Below are positions 53,832-62,716 of a DNA stretch of 64,000 bases, piece by piece. The DNA is from Paenibacillus sp. 1001270B_150601_E10 (GTDB taxonomy: Bacteria > Bacillota > Bacilli > Paenibacillales > Paenibacillaceae), in assembly GCF_015558675.1 (NCBI RefSeq), contig NZ_JADMOL010000011.1, positions 1-64,000 of the forward strand, in the 5' to 3' direction. Each line of letters begins with the position of its first letter. The first letter of the stretch is position 1. The position numbers were made by a program, and so were the translations under genes. A model generated the notes under the pieces. That model was not told where the DNA came from. It searched no databases and worked only from the letters and a program-made list of their open reading frames with translations.

Positions 53832-54115
53832 CGAAATCAGACTCCTTATCGTTCATTCCATTTGCCGGGTCGATACATATATAATGGCTGCTGCCACCTT
53901 TATCTTGTCCTCCATCTTCTGAACATAACCACATATGAAGAGGAAGATTTAATCAGTTGCTGCCATCCTTTAGGATGATGGAGCATTTCAAACAGATCTG
54001 ATGTATGAACAAATCATCAGCAACAGACTTGCATGTACTTGTTTACCCTAGACAATAATGGTTCAAACGACCTATCCTGCTCGAAACGATAGCATTTTTT
54101 ACGTATGAGACCTCG

Positions 54116-55450
54116 CTATTTTTCGTTGCGCGCACGATTGCGTCTGTATTCCTGATTCACCTTCATTTTCGCTTCCATCCCCTGCTCAGAAGCCATAAAG
54201 AAGGTTCGATTGCGAAGGGAGTCCGGCAAATATTGCTGAACGACATAATGCTCAGGGAAGTCATGCGGATATTGATATCCTTTGTTTCCAAGCTGAGCGG
54301 CTCCCTTGTAATGCGTATCCCTAAGATGCATAGGAACATCGGCAGAACGGCTGTCCTCAATCGCCTGCATAACTCGCTGAATCGCCATCGGGATGCTATT
54401 GGACTTCGGACTTTCCACTGCAAAGAGAATTGCCTGGGAAATGATATACTTCGATTCCGGCCATCCAATTCGGTGATATGCTTCAAGTGCACTTACGGCC
54501 TGCACCATCGCTTGCGGATTGGCTAGACCAATGTCCTCGCTACAGGCTACGGTTAAGCGGCGAATAAAGGTCATGGGGTCCATTCCAAGCTTCTCGACCG
54601 CATAGAAAAACCAAAACAGTGCCGCATCGCTTGAGCCACGAATGCTCTTATGAAAAGCAGATAGCACATCGTATTGAGTCGATTCGTCCGCCTGTACAGT
54701 CGGTCTTCGAACCGATTCCTCAGCTTCCGCGAGCGTAACATGAATCGCGCCATCTGCTTCGGGTGTCGTCGTCATGGCTGCTAACTCCAATGCATTCAGC
54801 GCTCTGCGAATATCTCCATTCGCCATCGCTGCAATATGCTTAAGCGCATCCTGATCGACCTTGAGCGTGAGGAAGCCAAGCCCTCTCTCCTTATCCTCAA
54901 GCGCACGCTTCATAGCAAGCATGCTATGCTCAGCCGTTAACGGCTTTAGCTGGAATAAAGTCGAGCGACTGATCAACGCTCCATTTACCGTATGAAAAGG
55001 ATTCTCGGTTGTCGCTCCGATAAAAATAATCGTACCCTTCTCTACCGCAGGCAGCAGCGCATCCTGCTGCGAGCGATTGAAGCGATGCACCTCATCTAAG
55101 AACAGGATCGTCTTTCTCGCATACATCGACCGCTGCGTCTCCGCTTCTTGAATGACGGAACGCACATCCTTAACGGAGGCATCAACCGCGTTCAAGCGAA
55201 CGAACTCTCCTTGTGTCCGTTCCGCGATAATGTTCGCAAGCGTCGTCTTGCCGCAGCCTGGCGGGCCGTACAGCAAGATAGAGGAGACTCGATCGGCCTC
55301 AATCGCTCGACGCAGCAATCGATTAGGACCAACGATATGCTCCTGTCCAATATATTCATCCAAGGTTCGCGGTCTCATTCGATCCGCAAGCAAGCGCATG
55401 CTTGGTGCATGTTCATCCTGATATGAAAATAAATCCACTATGTTCACCAC
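54116..55450 (-). CDS. rarA: Replication-associated recombination ATPase RarA (YrvN/MgsA)
   Basis: 444 residues. AAA+ motifs: Walker A GPPGCGKTTLANI near residue 60, Walker B KTILFLDEVHRFNRSQQD, sensor 1 FIGATTENPFHTVN. The C-terminal tetramerisation domain includes SDAALFWFFYAVEKLGMDPMTFIRRL and MHLRDTHYKGAAQLGNKGYQYPHDFP. It acts at stalled replication forks. The start is GTG; 55450 is the longest reading and GTG 55438 is possible. A LexA-box-like palindrome lies 69 bases upstream. Confidence 0.94.
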   Translation of the reverse strand: MVNIVDLFSYQDEHAPSMRLLADRMRPRTLDEYIGQEHIVGPNRLLRRAIEADRVSSILLYGPPGCGKTTLANIIAERTQGEFVRLNAVDASVKDVRSVIQEAETQRSMYARKTILFLDEVHRFNRSQQDALLPAVEKGTIIFIGATTENPFHTVNGALISRSTLFQLKPLTAEHSMLAMKRALEDKERGLGFLTLKVDQDALKHIAAMANGDIRRALNALELAAMTTTPEADGAIHVTLAEAEESVRRPTVQADESTQYDVLSAFHKSIRGSSDAALFWFFYAVEKLGMDPMTFIRRLTVACSEDIGLANPQAMVQAVSALEAYHRIGWPESKYIISQAILFAVESPKSNSIPMAIQRVMQAIEDSRSADVPMHLRDTHYKGAAQLGNKGYQYPHDFPEHYVVQQYLPDSLRNRTFFMASEQGMEAKMKVNQEYRRNRARNEK

Positions 55451-55518
55451 TCTTTGATATCGATACCGTCATTGATTGCCTACATCTTACCATAAACGTG
55501 CATATAAATCACAGTTCA

Positions 55519-55534
55519 AGGAACGTACGTTCCT
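55519..55534. promoter_or_regulatory. LexA-box-like palindrome upstream of rarA
   Basis: A perfect 16-bp palindrome AGGAACGTACGTTCCT. Its core GAAC-N4-GTTC equals the core of the Firmicute SOS box (CGAAC-N4-GTTCG); only the outer C and G differ. It lies 69 bases before the rarA start. Minus-strand TTGAAC (55518-55513 region) adjoins it and could be a -35. Confidence 0.5.
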
Positions 55535-55621
55535 ATTTTTTGTTGATCCTTCATTATTAACACTTCTATACATTACCTTATTTATGAGCAGCCACGTCCC
55601 CATCTTCTCATGTCCAAATAC

Positions 55622-55657
55622 AAAAAGCTGCTCATGGCTTCGTGTCCATGAACAGCT
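55622..55657 (-). terminator. Terminator of tcdA
   Basis: A 12-bp stem AGCTGTTCATGG with CCATGAGCAGCT (one G-U pair) and an 8-base loop. The minus strand continues TTTTTG. It lies 30 bases after the tcdA stop. Confidence 0.9.
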
Positions 55658-55686
55658 TCTTCATCATGTATTGCTGCGCTGCACAA

Positions 55687-56457
55687 TTACTGATTGTCTT
55701 GCGCTTGTTCCTTTCGCATCTGCTTCAGAAGATCCTGAACCACGACGCTTACCATAATAAGGCCAGCTACAGGCGGCACAAACGCATTGCTTGACGGCGG
55801 CTGCTTCGCTTTGCGAATATCAGGCGCATTCTCAGGCACGATCTTCTGTGTAATATCTTCACGAGGTTTAATCGGCTCCTCCGTAGAGAAGACCACCTTC
55901 ACCCCTTTTTTGATTCCTTGCTTACGCAGCTTCTGACGAATGACGCGAGCAATCGGGTCCACGGTTGTCTTTGAGATATCCGCAACTTGGAATCGGGATG
56001 GATCCATCTTGTTGGCTGCACCCATGCTCGAGATGATCGGAATCTTGCGGCGCAGGCACTCTTTAATCAAGTGGATTTTATAGGATACCGTATCAGAGGC
56101 ATCCACTACATAATCCAGCTCAAATTTAAAAAGCTCTTCGTAGGTTTCTTCTGTATAGAACATATTAAGCGCAATCGCATCGCACTCCGGATTGATCAGC
56201 TTGATCCGCTCCTGCATCAAGTCTGCTTTCTTTTGGCCGATTGTCGTCGTAAGCGCATGAATCTGACGGTTGATATTCGTAATGTCTACGACATCCTTAT
56301 CGATAAGAATAATCCGTCCTACTCCCGTACGCGCCAATGCTTCTGCTGCGATCGAGCCCACGCCGCCGATGCCAAGCACGGCTACGGTGCTGTTCTTCAT
56401 TTTTTCTATCCCCTCAGGGCCAATAGCAAGCTCCGTACGGGAAAACTGATTCAGCAT
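55687..56457 (-). CDS. tcdA: tRNA threonylcarbamoyladenosine dehydratase TcdA (YrvM)
   Basis: 256 residues, E1-like fold. The nucleotide site is VAVLGIGGVGSIAAEALARTGVGRIILIDKDVVDITNINRQ. Later DYVVDASDTVSYKIHLIKECLRR and SSMGAANKMDPSRFQVADISKTTVDPIAR are typical. It cyclises t6A at position 37 of tRNA to ct6A with ATP. AGGAGG precedes the ATG. Its position after aspS matches B. subtilis yrvM. Confidence 0.94.
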   Translation of the reverse strand: MLNQFSRTELAIGPEGIEKMKNSTVAVLGIGGVGSIAAEALARTGVGRIILIDKDVVDITNINRQIHALTTTIGQKKADLMQERIKLINPECDAIALNMFYTEETYEELFKFELDYVVDASDTVSYKIHLIKECLRRKIPIISSMGAANKMDPSRFQVADISKTTVDPIARVIRQKLRKQGIKKGVKVVFSTEEPIKPREDITQKIVPENAPDIRKAKQPPSSNAFVPPVAGLIMVSVVVQDLLKQMRKEQAQDNQ

Positions 56458-56550
56458 GGATGTGCCTCCTTACTTGTTGTAAATACCAAACATGTAATGG
56501 GTGAAGCTGAGACGAATGATATTCTCCGCTCAGCCTTCATCTTACATGAG

Positions 56551-56597
56551 AAAACCTCTATCGCTGCCATTCTTAACGGAACGGCCTCGTGTAGAGG
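56551..56597 (-). terminator. Possible terminator between aspS and tcdA
   Basis: CCTCTA/TAGAGG with an inner GCC/GGC pair; the minus strand then has TTTTCTC. Weak stem, moderate T-run. Confidence 0.4.
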
Positions 56598-56705
56598 TCA
56601 AGTTGTATCCTTCATGCCAATAGCATGCTGATCTCATATAGCACGCGACCAGATTCATTTCACCAAAAATGCTTGTTCGTTGAAGGTGTCCTACTAATCA
56701 AGGAC

Positions 56706-56750
56706 CTCCCCTTGCCAGCAGCAAATGGTTATGCTGACTGGTAAGGGGAG
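56706..56750 (-). terminator. Hairpin directly after aspS
   Basis: CTCCCCTT/AAGGGGAG with further pairing AGCAG-type inward, a stable hairpin 33 bases after the aspS stop. It lacks a T-run on the minus strand, so it may protect the 3' end rather than terminate. Confidence 0.5.
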
Positions 56751-56782
56751 TGCCCTTCTCGATCGCTTCATCTATACGCTTA

Positions 56783-58585
56783 TTATGCGTTAGGCTCGTT
56801 CTTCTTCTCTTCTTTTTTCACCTTTGTACGAATATGAAGCTCTTCAAGCTGCTTCAGAGCAACTTCGTTTGGCGCATCTGTCATGAGGTCTGTTGCGCTC
56901 GCAGTCTTAGGGAACGCAATGGTCTCACGAAGGTTTGTGCTGCCTGCAAGAAGCATCACAAGACGGTCAAGACCGAGCGCTACACCGCCATGCGGAGGTG
57001 TTCCGTATTCAAACGCGTTAAGCAAGAAACCGAACTGCTCTTGCGCTTCTTCTGGCGAGAAGCCAAGCGCCGCGAACATTTTCTCTTGTACATCACGCTT
57101 GTAGATACGCATTGAACCGCCGCCAACTTCATAGCCGTTCAGGACAAGGTCATACGCTTCTGCACGCATCTTGCCTGGATCCGTATCAAACAGGTGCAAA
57201 TCTTCATCCAGTGGACGAGTAAATGGATGGTGAAGAGCCACATAACGCTTCGCATCTTCATCGTACTCAACCAACGGGAAGTCAACTACCCATGCAAATT
57301 TGTATTCTTTGTCGTTAATGAGGTTCATGCGGCGTCCGACAAGCAGGCGGAGATTGCCTAGAACATCATATACCACTTTTTTCTTGTCTGCAGAGAACAA
57401 GATAAGGTCGCCGTCCTCTGCGCCAAGACGCTCACGAAGTGCTGCGATCTCTTCATCGCTCATGAACTTCACGATTGGCCCCTTGAATTCGCCGTCCTTC
57501 ACTTGAATCCAAGCAAGTCCTTTTGCTCCATAGCGAGCAGCGAATGGTGCCAAGTCATCGATCTCTTTACGGCTCCAAGTGCCGCAGCCCTTTGCGTTCA
57601 AGGCTTTAACAACCCCGCCGCCCTCGATAACAGATGCAAACACCTTCACGCCAGAGTTCTGAACGATGTCGCACACATCTTGAATCTCAAGACCAAAGCG
57701 AAGGTCTGGCTTATCGGAGCCATATTTATTCATCGCATCTTCATAAGTCAAGCGTTGAAACGGCGTTGGAATATCGATGCCCTTCGTCGTCTTAAACAGA
57801 TGGACCATAAGCTGCTCCATCATTTCAAGCAATTGATCGCGAGACAAGAATGAAGTCTCAATGTCGACCTGTGTGAACTCAGGCTGACGATCCGCACGAA
57901 GATCCTCATCACGGAAGCAGCGAGCGATCTGATAGTAACGCTCCAAGCCGGACACCATCAGCAGCTGCTTAAAGAGCTGCGGAGATTGCGGCAAGGCGTA
58001 GAATTCACCTGGATGAACGCGGCTAGGAACAAGATAGTCGCGCGCGCCTTCTGGTGTGCTCTTCGTCAAGATCGGTGTTTCCACCTCAACGAAATCCTGT
58101 CCGTCCAAGAAATCGCGGAATACTTTAGCTGTCTTCGAACGCAGCATAAGCGTTTTTTGCATTTCAGGACGGCGAAGATCCAAGTAGCGATAACGAAGAC
58201 GAAGAGACTCGTCAATTTCAATATCGTCTTCAATGAAGAATGGAGGGTTCTTCGCTTGGTTCAAAATCTCGATTTCGGTTACACGAACTTCGATCTCACC
58301 AGTTGGAAGGTTCTTATTGATGGTTTCCTCATCGCGAAGAACGACCGTCCCCTTTACCGCGATCACATACTCATTGCGAGCCTTATCCGCAATATCGTGA
58401 GCTTCTTGGGAGAATTCCGGGTTGAATACCGCCTGCATCATACCGCTGCGGTCACGAAGATCGATAAACAACACACCGCCAAGGTCACGGCGGCGTTGAA
58501 CCCAACCGTTAAGTGTTACCGTCTCGCCAATGTTTTCTTTCGTTAACTTTCCACAATGATGTGTTTTATACATCATAACTGGCAC
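56783..58585 (-). CDS. aspS: Aspartate-tRNA ligase
   Basis: 600 residues from GTG 58585; ATG 58576 and 58573 are possible starts, none with a perfect ribosome site. An OB-fold anticodon domain opens with [35 protein letters not shown]. Class II motif 1 is in [13 protein letters not shown], motif 2 is [20 protein letters not shown] and motif 3 is [12 protein letters not shown] bacterial GAD insertion lies between motifs 2 and 3. It ends with a Lys/Glu-rich tail. The gene follows hisS by 115 bases and should share its T-box-controlled transcript. Confidence 0.96.
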   Translation of the reverse strand: MPVMMYKTHHCGKLTKENIGETVTLNGWVQRRRDLGGVLFIDLRDRSGMMQAVFNPEFSQEAHDIADKARNEYVIAVKGTVVLRDEETINKNLPTGEIEVRVTEIEILNQAKNPPFFIEDDIEIDESLRLRYRYLDLRRPEMQKTLMLRSKTAKVFRDFLDGQDFVEVETPILTKSTPEGARDYLVPSRVHPGEFYALPQSPQLFKQLLMVSGLERYYQIARCFRDEDLRADRQPEFTQVDIETSFLSRDQLLEMMEQLMVHLFKTTKGIDIPTPFQRLTYEDAMNKYGSDKPDLRFGLEIQDVCDIVQNSGVKVFASVIEGGGVVKALNAKGCGTWSRKEIDDLAPFAARYGAKGLAWIQVKDGEFKGPIVKFMSDEEIAALRERLGAEDGDLILFSADKKKVVYDVLGNLRLLVGRRMNLINDKEYKFAWVVDFPLVEYDEDAKRYVALHHPFTRPLDEDLHLFDTDPGKMRAEAYDLVLNGYEVGGGSMRIYKRDVQEKMFAALGFSPEEAQEQFGFLLNAFEYGTPPHGGVALGLDRLVMLLAGSTNLRETIAFPKTASATDLMTDAPNEVALKQLEELHIRTKVKKEEKKNEPNA

Positions 58586-58700
58586 ATCCCATCTATAATT
58601 AATGATTTTTCACGTCTATAATGGTCCTGCAGCTTGATGCGGCTTCTACCAACTGCTATCGCAAGGCTGATAAATGACGCATTGCAAGCCCAGAAATCCT

Positions 58701-59951
58701 TTAAGCTTTGCGAATTGCTTGGGCAAGCTCAGCAATTGGCACTAGGCGCTGCTCACCAGTAGCAAGCTCCTTAAGCGCAACTTCGCCTTTCGCGAGCTCA
58801 TCGTCGCCAAGGATGGCGGCAAAGCGCGCCTGCATGCGGTCCGCGGATTTCATCATCGCCTTCATCTTGCGGCCTTGATAGTCCTTTTCCGCAACGATGC
58901 CTTCGGTACGAAGCTGATACAGAAGCTTCGTAACCATATCCTCTGCGGCCTCACCCAGGCCGATCAGATATAGATCGATTGGTGCTTGCGCGTTAAGATC
59001 AACCTTCTGGCTCTCCAAGAGAAGCACGATCCGCTCAAGTCCAAGCGCAAAGCCGATGCCTGGCTGATCGGGTCCGCCGATATCTGATACAAGCCCGTTG
59101 TACCGGCCGCCGCCGCCTACTGTATCGATGGCGCCAATGCCCTCTGCTTTGTATTCGAATGCAGTATGCGTATAGTAATCCAAGCCACGAACAAGACGGG
59201 TATTTACGTCATACTCAATGCCCATCGCATCAAGGTGCTGTCTTACCTTCGCAAAGTGAGTGGTACACTCCTCATCCAAGCTGTCCAGAATAGATGGTGC
59301 ATCCACGAATTTCTCTTGGTCGACCTTGCAATCCAGCACGCGAAGCGGATTGCGCTCCATGCGGGATTGGCAGTCCTTGCAGAGCGTGTCCTTCATCGGT
59401 GTCAGGAATCCGAGCAGCTTCTCTCGGTAAGCAGCACGGCTAGCCACATTCCCGACGGAGTTGATCTCCACTCGTACGCCGGATAGACCTATGCCCTTCA
59501 TAATCTCGTAGCCAAGTGCAATGATCTCTGCATCAAGGCTTGGATCCGTACCGCCAAGAGCCTCAACCCCAAACTGGTGGAATTGGCGATAACGTCCCGC
59601 CTGCGGTCGCTCGTAACGGAACATAGGGCCCATATAATAAAGCTTTGTAAGGTCAGGATCACCATACAATTTGTTTTCCACATAAGAACGTACAACGCCA
59701 GCTGTACCTTCTGGACGAAGCGTCATACTGCGCTTGCCTTTATCCACGAACGTATACATTTCTTTCTCTACAACGTCCGTTGTCTCACCTACGCCGCGCT
59801 CGAACAATTCTGTCTGTTCGAAGATAGGTGTCCGAATTTCCTTGTAATTAAAGTTGCGGCAAATCTCTCTTGCCTTGCTTTCCACGTGTTGCCAAATCTC
59901 AACCGTACCCGGCAAAAGATCTTGGGTTCCTGTTGGTTTCTGAAATGCCAT
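58701..59951 (-). CDS. hisS: Histidine-tRNA ligase
   Basis: 416 residues from ATG 59951, eight bases after GGAGG; a longer frame extends into the T-box leader. Motif 1 region is KPTGTQDLLPGTVEIWQHVE. Motif 2 is in RPEGTAGVVR and MFRYERPQAGRYRQFHQFGVEALG. The His-specific motif is LVRGLDYYTHTAFE, then GGGRYNGLV and motif 3 GIGFALGLERIVLLL. The C-terminal anticodon domain starts near PIDLYLIGLGEAAEDM. First gene of the hisS-aspS unit. Confidence 0.97.
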   Translation of the reverse strand: MAFQKPTGTQDLLPGTVEIWQHVESKAREICRNFNYKEIRTPIFEQTELFERGVGETTDVVEKEMYTFVDKGKRSMTLRPEGTAGVVRSYVENKLYGDPDLTKLYYMGPMFRYERPQAGRYRQFHQFGVEALGGTDPSLDAEIIALGYEIMKGIGLSGVRVEINSVGNVASRAAYREKLLGFLTPMKDTLCKDCQSRMERNPLRVLDCKVDQEKFVDAPSILDSLDEECTTHFAKVRQHLDAMGIEYDVNTRLVRGLDYYTHTAFEYKAEGIGAIDTVGGGGRYNGLVSDIGGPDQPGIGFALGLERIVLLLESQKVDLNAQAPIDLYLIGLGEAAEDMVTKLLYQLRTEGIVAEKDYQGRKMKAMMKSADRMQARFAAILGDDELAKGEVALKELATGEQRLVPIAELAQAIRKA

Positions 59952-60041
59952 GCTTATCCTCCTCCTGCACAAACAGCCCGTTAATGGACTATTTGTGATG
60001 ATGCAACGATGTCTGCCTTGAACGAAATTGCTCAATAAAAT

Positions 60042-60385
60042 AAAAAACTCCCGTCCCAGCTCTAAGAGCCTAAGGGACGAGAGATTGGTTGTTCCATTCA
60101 CCCGTGGTGCCACCCACATTCCGGAAGGCTTGGGTAAGATCGTTGAACAGGTCCTACCTGAGCTTACGATGTGCCATATGCCATTCCGCTTCATTCGCTG
60201 TAACGTGCGCATCACGCCTAACGTCTACCGGATATCCACTTGCCTGATATCTTTCGCCGCCGGTTCTCTGGGGTGTCATTCAACCGTCCTGCATATAAGA
60301 CCCTTCCAGCCAAGGGGTCTCTCTCTGAATAGAGGGTTCGGCCTACTTGTTCCCGTCATCGAATCACTATCGTTCTCATCGTTCG
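60042..60385 (-). promoter_or_regulatory. T-box riboswitch of hisS-aspS
   Basis: The minus strand has the T-box GGGTGGCACCACGG (60115-60102) and a terminator stem CTCGTCCC/GGGACGGGAG with TTTTTT (60083-60042). Stem I lies at about 60385-60260. Its 3' side contains GACAC (60277-60273), in which GAC (Asp) and CAC (His) overlap by one base. GAC is followed by A, the base preferred after a specifier. The leader may therefore read tRNA-Asp, tRNA-His or both. Confidence 0.9.
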
Positions 60386-60403
60386 CTGAGATATATAACA
60401 AAC

Positions 60404-60432
60404 ATTGTAATAATGCAGCACACTAAAGTCAA
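60404..60432 (-). promoter_or_regulatory. Sigma-A promoter of hisS-aspS
   Basis: TTGACT (60432-60427), 17-base spacer, TACAAT (60409-60404), placed just before the T-box leader. Confidence 0.82.
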
Positions 60433-60452
60433 GCTTTCCCTTAAGCAAACAG

Positions 60453-60479
60453 AAAAAAACCTACAATAATCATTGTAGG
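60453..60479 (-). terminator. Terminator upstream of the hisS promoter
   Basis: An 8-bp stem CCTACAAT/ATTGTAGG with a 4-base loop; the minus strand continues TTTTTTTC. It insulates the hisS promoter from transcripts coming from the right. The 230 bases to its right (to 60705) are AT-rich with no gene seen. Confidence 0.85.
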
Positions 60480-60705
60480 CTGTCAAAGTATATATTCTTA
60501 AAAGGGGGTCATGAGCCTATTATAGGAAACATTTATTAAAGGAACATGAAACGAATATTACAAAAAGATTACAACGGAGAAAGCGCTTTATTACAGCTAT
60601 ATACGCAAAGCATTTCTCATCCCTAATTTCTCTATCACCATTGATCCTGCTATAGCATGGAACCCTTGGCATTATAAAGTTATTACATCGACTTTATATC
60701 AATTA

Positions 60706-60738
60706 AAAGCACTCCCTTCACGAGAAAAGGAGTGCTTT
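60706..60738 (-). terminator. Terminator of the 146-residue unknown gene
   Basis: A 10-bp stem AAAGCACTCC with its complement and a 13-base loop; the minus strand goes on TTTTAATT. It lies 79 bases after the stop codon. Confidence 0.85.
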
Positions 60739-60816
60739 CAGTATGTTCCTTATACATTCAAGTCATTTTGAGTTATAAGACTACGCTTTATGCTAGATCG
60801 TTGCCCTCTCAAGCAA

Positions 60817-61257
60817 TCAAGTAGTCGGGTGCGAAACATATCCGCCTCTGTTGCGGATCATAGCAATCGCTTCTCCAACCCGCTCCTCAGGCACTACCGC
60901 GGACACGACATATTGAAGACCGTCTGGCGCAGAAACCGCATCGTCTGCTTCATGAACAATCGCATCACGATCACTCACGATTGAAGCATCCGAACGAGTC
61001 TCGACAGGAACACCAACTTCATCATTATCAGAAGCGCTAGGGTCAGTTACCACAACGCCCGCATTGCCAAATGCCGTAGATCCAGAGTAGCTGACGCCGC
61101 TAGGGTTGGATGGGATCGGCGCAAACACCATCGTGCCTTGATCCAATGGGCTGTCTATGGAGCCTACCTCGATCTGCTTTGCCTCCACTGTCACTAGGGA
61201 GGTCCTTAATGCCTCTGCTTCATTCTCTGTTCTCGTGTAAGCTTGAATTCGTGCCAT
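60817..61257 (-). CDS. Conserved-looking protein of unknown function
   Basis: 146 residues from ATG 61257, six bases after GAGGTG. The N-terminal third (ARIQAYTRTENEAEALRTSLVTVEAKQIEVG) looks like a helix-strand unit. The middle is rich in Ser, Gly, Asp and Val and probably flexible. The C-terminal part (LQYVVSAVVPEERVGEAIAMIRNRGGYV) looks like a beta-alpha-beta piece of a ferredoxin-like fold. No signal peptide or membrane helix. I do not recognise a family. An 18-bp palindrome lies about 46 bases upstream. It has its own terminator, so it is a single-gene unit. Confidence 0.75.
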   Translation of the reverse strand: MARIQAYTRTENEAEALRTSLVTVEAKQIEVGSIDSPLDQGTMVFAPIPSNPSGVSYSGSTAFGNAGVVVTDPSASDNDEVGVPVETRSDASIVSDRDAIVHEADDAVSAPDGLQYVVSAVVPEERVGEAIAMIRNRGGYVSHPTT

Positions 61258-61302
61258 GATCATCACCTCAGTCATGTAAATTTGGAATAGGAATAAATGG
61301 TT

Positions 61303-61320
61303 AAAAGATTGTAATCTTTT
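61303..61320. promoter_or_regulatory. Palindrome upstream of the 146-residue gene
   Basis: AAAAGATT GT AATCTTTT, symmetric over 18 bp, within GGTT...AACC flanks. On the minus strand it contains TACAAT, a possible -10, so a bound factor could block transcription. It could also be a small RNA hairpin. Confidence 0.4.
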
Positions 61321-61389
61321 CTTAACCGCTTCTTCCCCTGCTGAAACACAATCATTACCAACATGAGCGGCTCGATCGGACGAATGGCT

Positions 61390-61536
61390 CTACGATCTGC
61401 GGCTTGCAGGCACTTCTCTGCGCTGTTCACAGGCATCGGGCTCATGCTGCTTAAGCTCCATCATCATCTCGCGATGTGAATGCGGATGGCGTTGCGCTCC
61501 ATATTGAACAGCTAGCTGCTGAAGGGATTGTCGCAT
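61390..61536 (-). CDS. Possible 48-residue protein
   Basis: An ATG with AGGAG seven bases upstream opens 48 codons ending in TAG. The product begins RQSLQQLAVQYGAQ and is rich in Gln, His, Arg and Met (REMMMELKQH), with one Cys. It lies 42 bases after the dtd stop codon and fills an otherwise empty 320-base gap. The ribosome site and spacing favour a real gene; no family is recognised. Confidence 0.45.
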   Translation of the reverse strand: MRQSLQQLAVQYGAQRHPHSHREMMMELKQHEPDACEQRREVPASRRS

Positions 61537-61578
61537 GTAAAGGCTCCTTTGAATAAAAGGTTGATGCCTTAGTATGCC

Positions 61579-62028
61579 CTATGCCTTTGCGGCACTATCC
61601 AAAATCAAGGTAACAGGACCATCATTGGTAAAGGATACATCCATCATCGCACCGAATCGGCCCGTTTCTACTGTAATCCCATGGCTACGTAGGCAGTCAT
61701 TGAAGCTCTCGTAAAGCTTCTCAGCAAGCTCCGGACGAGCTGCAGCCATAAAATTGGGCCTTCTGCCCTTGCGGCAATCACCATACAGTGTAAACTGTGA
61801 TACGGATAAAATGGCTCCGCCTATGTCTTGAACCGAATCATTCATTTTGCCTTCCTCGTCTTCAAAGACCCGCAGTCCAACAATTTTGTCCGCCAGCCAG
61901 TTTACATCCTGCTCGGTATCCTCATGTGTAACGCCGACAAGAAGCATAAATCCTTTATCAATCTGGCCAACGGTTTGGCCTTCAACGACAACTTTTGCAT
62001 CTTTTGCACGCTGTACAACGACTTTCAT
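61579..62028 (-). CDS. dtd: D-aminoacyl-tRNA deacylase
   Basis: 149 residues from ATG 62028, eight bases after GGAG; the longer frame upstream has no function. Family motifs are [17 protein letters not shown] near 78 and the C-terminal [11 protein letters not shown] carrying the GPVT part of the active site. It removes D-amino acids and mischarged Gly from tRNA. In B. subtilis it directly follows relA; here 690 bases with an AraC-like remnant and terminators come between. Confidence 0.96.
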   Translation of the reverse strand: MKVVVQRAKDAKVVVEGQTVGQIDKGFMLLVGVTHEDTEQDVNWLADKIVGLRVFEDEEGKMNDSVQDIGGAILSVSQFTLYGDCRKGRRPNFMAAARPELAEKLYESFNDCLRSHGITVETGRFGAMMDVSFTNDGPVTLILDSAAKA

Positions 62029-62149
62029 CTCTGTCTCTCCTTTGACTCTAAGTCCTAAGAACTCAATACATAAACACGCCTTATGGTTAGTTATGCTCCT
62101 ACGAAAGCCTTTAAATGTCAAGCTTTGAGAACACCACCCTAAGCCTATC

Positions 62150-62194
62150 GAGCAAAAAGAAACCCTGTTGAAATGCAAACCTTTCAGCAGGGTA
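62150..62194 (-). terminator. Terminator upstream of dtd
   Basis: ACCCTG-TGAAA stem with TTTCA-CAGGGT, interrupted by one unpaired base; the minus strand goes on TTCTTTTTGC. It would end transcripts from the AraC-like remnant or relA read-through. Confidence 0.8.
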
Positions 62195-62249
62195 TAATCA
62201 ACCAATCCTATTCCATTCATTCACGCTTATTCAATCAACTAAATCAGCA

Positions 62250-62588
62250 TCAAACACGCGCATGACGCTTATCATCGACGATTGTTCCGGAGTAACATTC
62301 AAAGCTTATATTCTCTATATCATAAATAAAATCGTTGATATAAGTGACGGGGATAAGAAAGGTTACGATGATGTTCATGTCGAGTCCGATCACTTCATGA
62401 ACATGACACTGATTAATCAGAAGCACGTCTCCTTCATACAAAATCTGCTTATCATTACCCATTGTAACTTCAAGCTTGCCTTGAAGAACAAAGATCATCT
62501 CTATACTTGTGTGCCAGTGGCTCGGTACATAGCTGACACTATGAAGGGATACATCAAACGGCAGATTGTCTCCGGTCTCGCTTCCATT
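62250..62588 (-). pseudogene. Remnant of an AraC-type regulator (cupin sensor domain only)
   Basis: The frame is open from 62588 to the TGA-type stop at 62250 and reads GDNLPFDVSLHSVSYVPSHWHTSIEMIFVLQGKLEV, the typical N-terminal cupin of AraC-family sugar regulators (HWHTSIE metal or ligand motif). No ATG, GTG or TTG start with a ribosome site exists at its beginning; the first internal ATG is 62498, in the middle of the motif. The C-terminal HTH domain is absent; the frame stops shortly after DIENISFECYSGTIVDDKRH. I read it as a decayed gene that lost its start and its DNA-binding half. Confidence 0.6.
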
Positions 62589-62631
62589 TCAACCTACCCT
62601 ACTGCCATACCGTCATCATGCAATTACAAGA

Positions 62632-62656
62632 ACAGCCGCCTAATATCGGCGGCTGT
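62632..62656 (-). terminator. Terminator of relA
   Basis: A 9-bp stem ACAGCCGCC/GGCGGCTGT with a 7-base loop. The minus strand follows with TCTTGTAATT, so the T-run is weak. It lies 60 bases after the relA stop. Confidence 0.7.
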
Positions 62657-62716
62657 CAGTTGTAGGATATGAGATTGCTTCAGCCATATCGGCTTGTTTT
62701 GTCTTCTTCAACAACA

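Noticed and set aside
62262-62672. Plus-strand 136-codon frame over the AraC-like remnant
   Set aside because: It is antisense to the cupin frame, which shows the HWHTSIE motif, and passes through the relA terminator.
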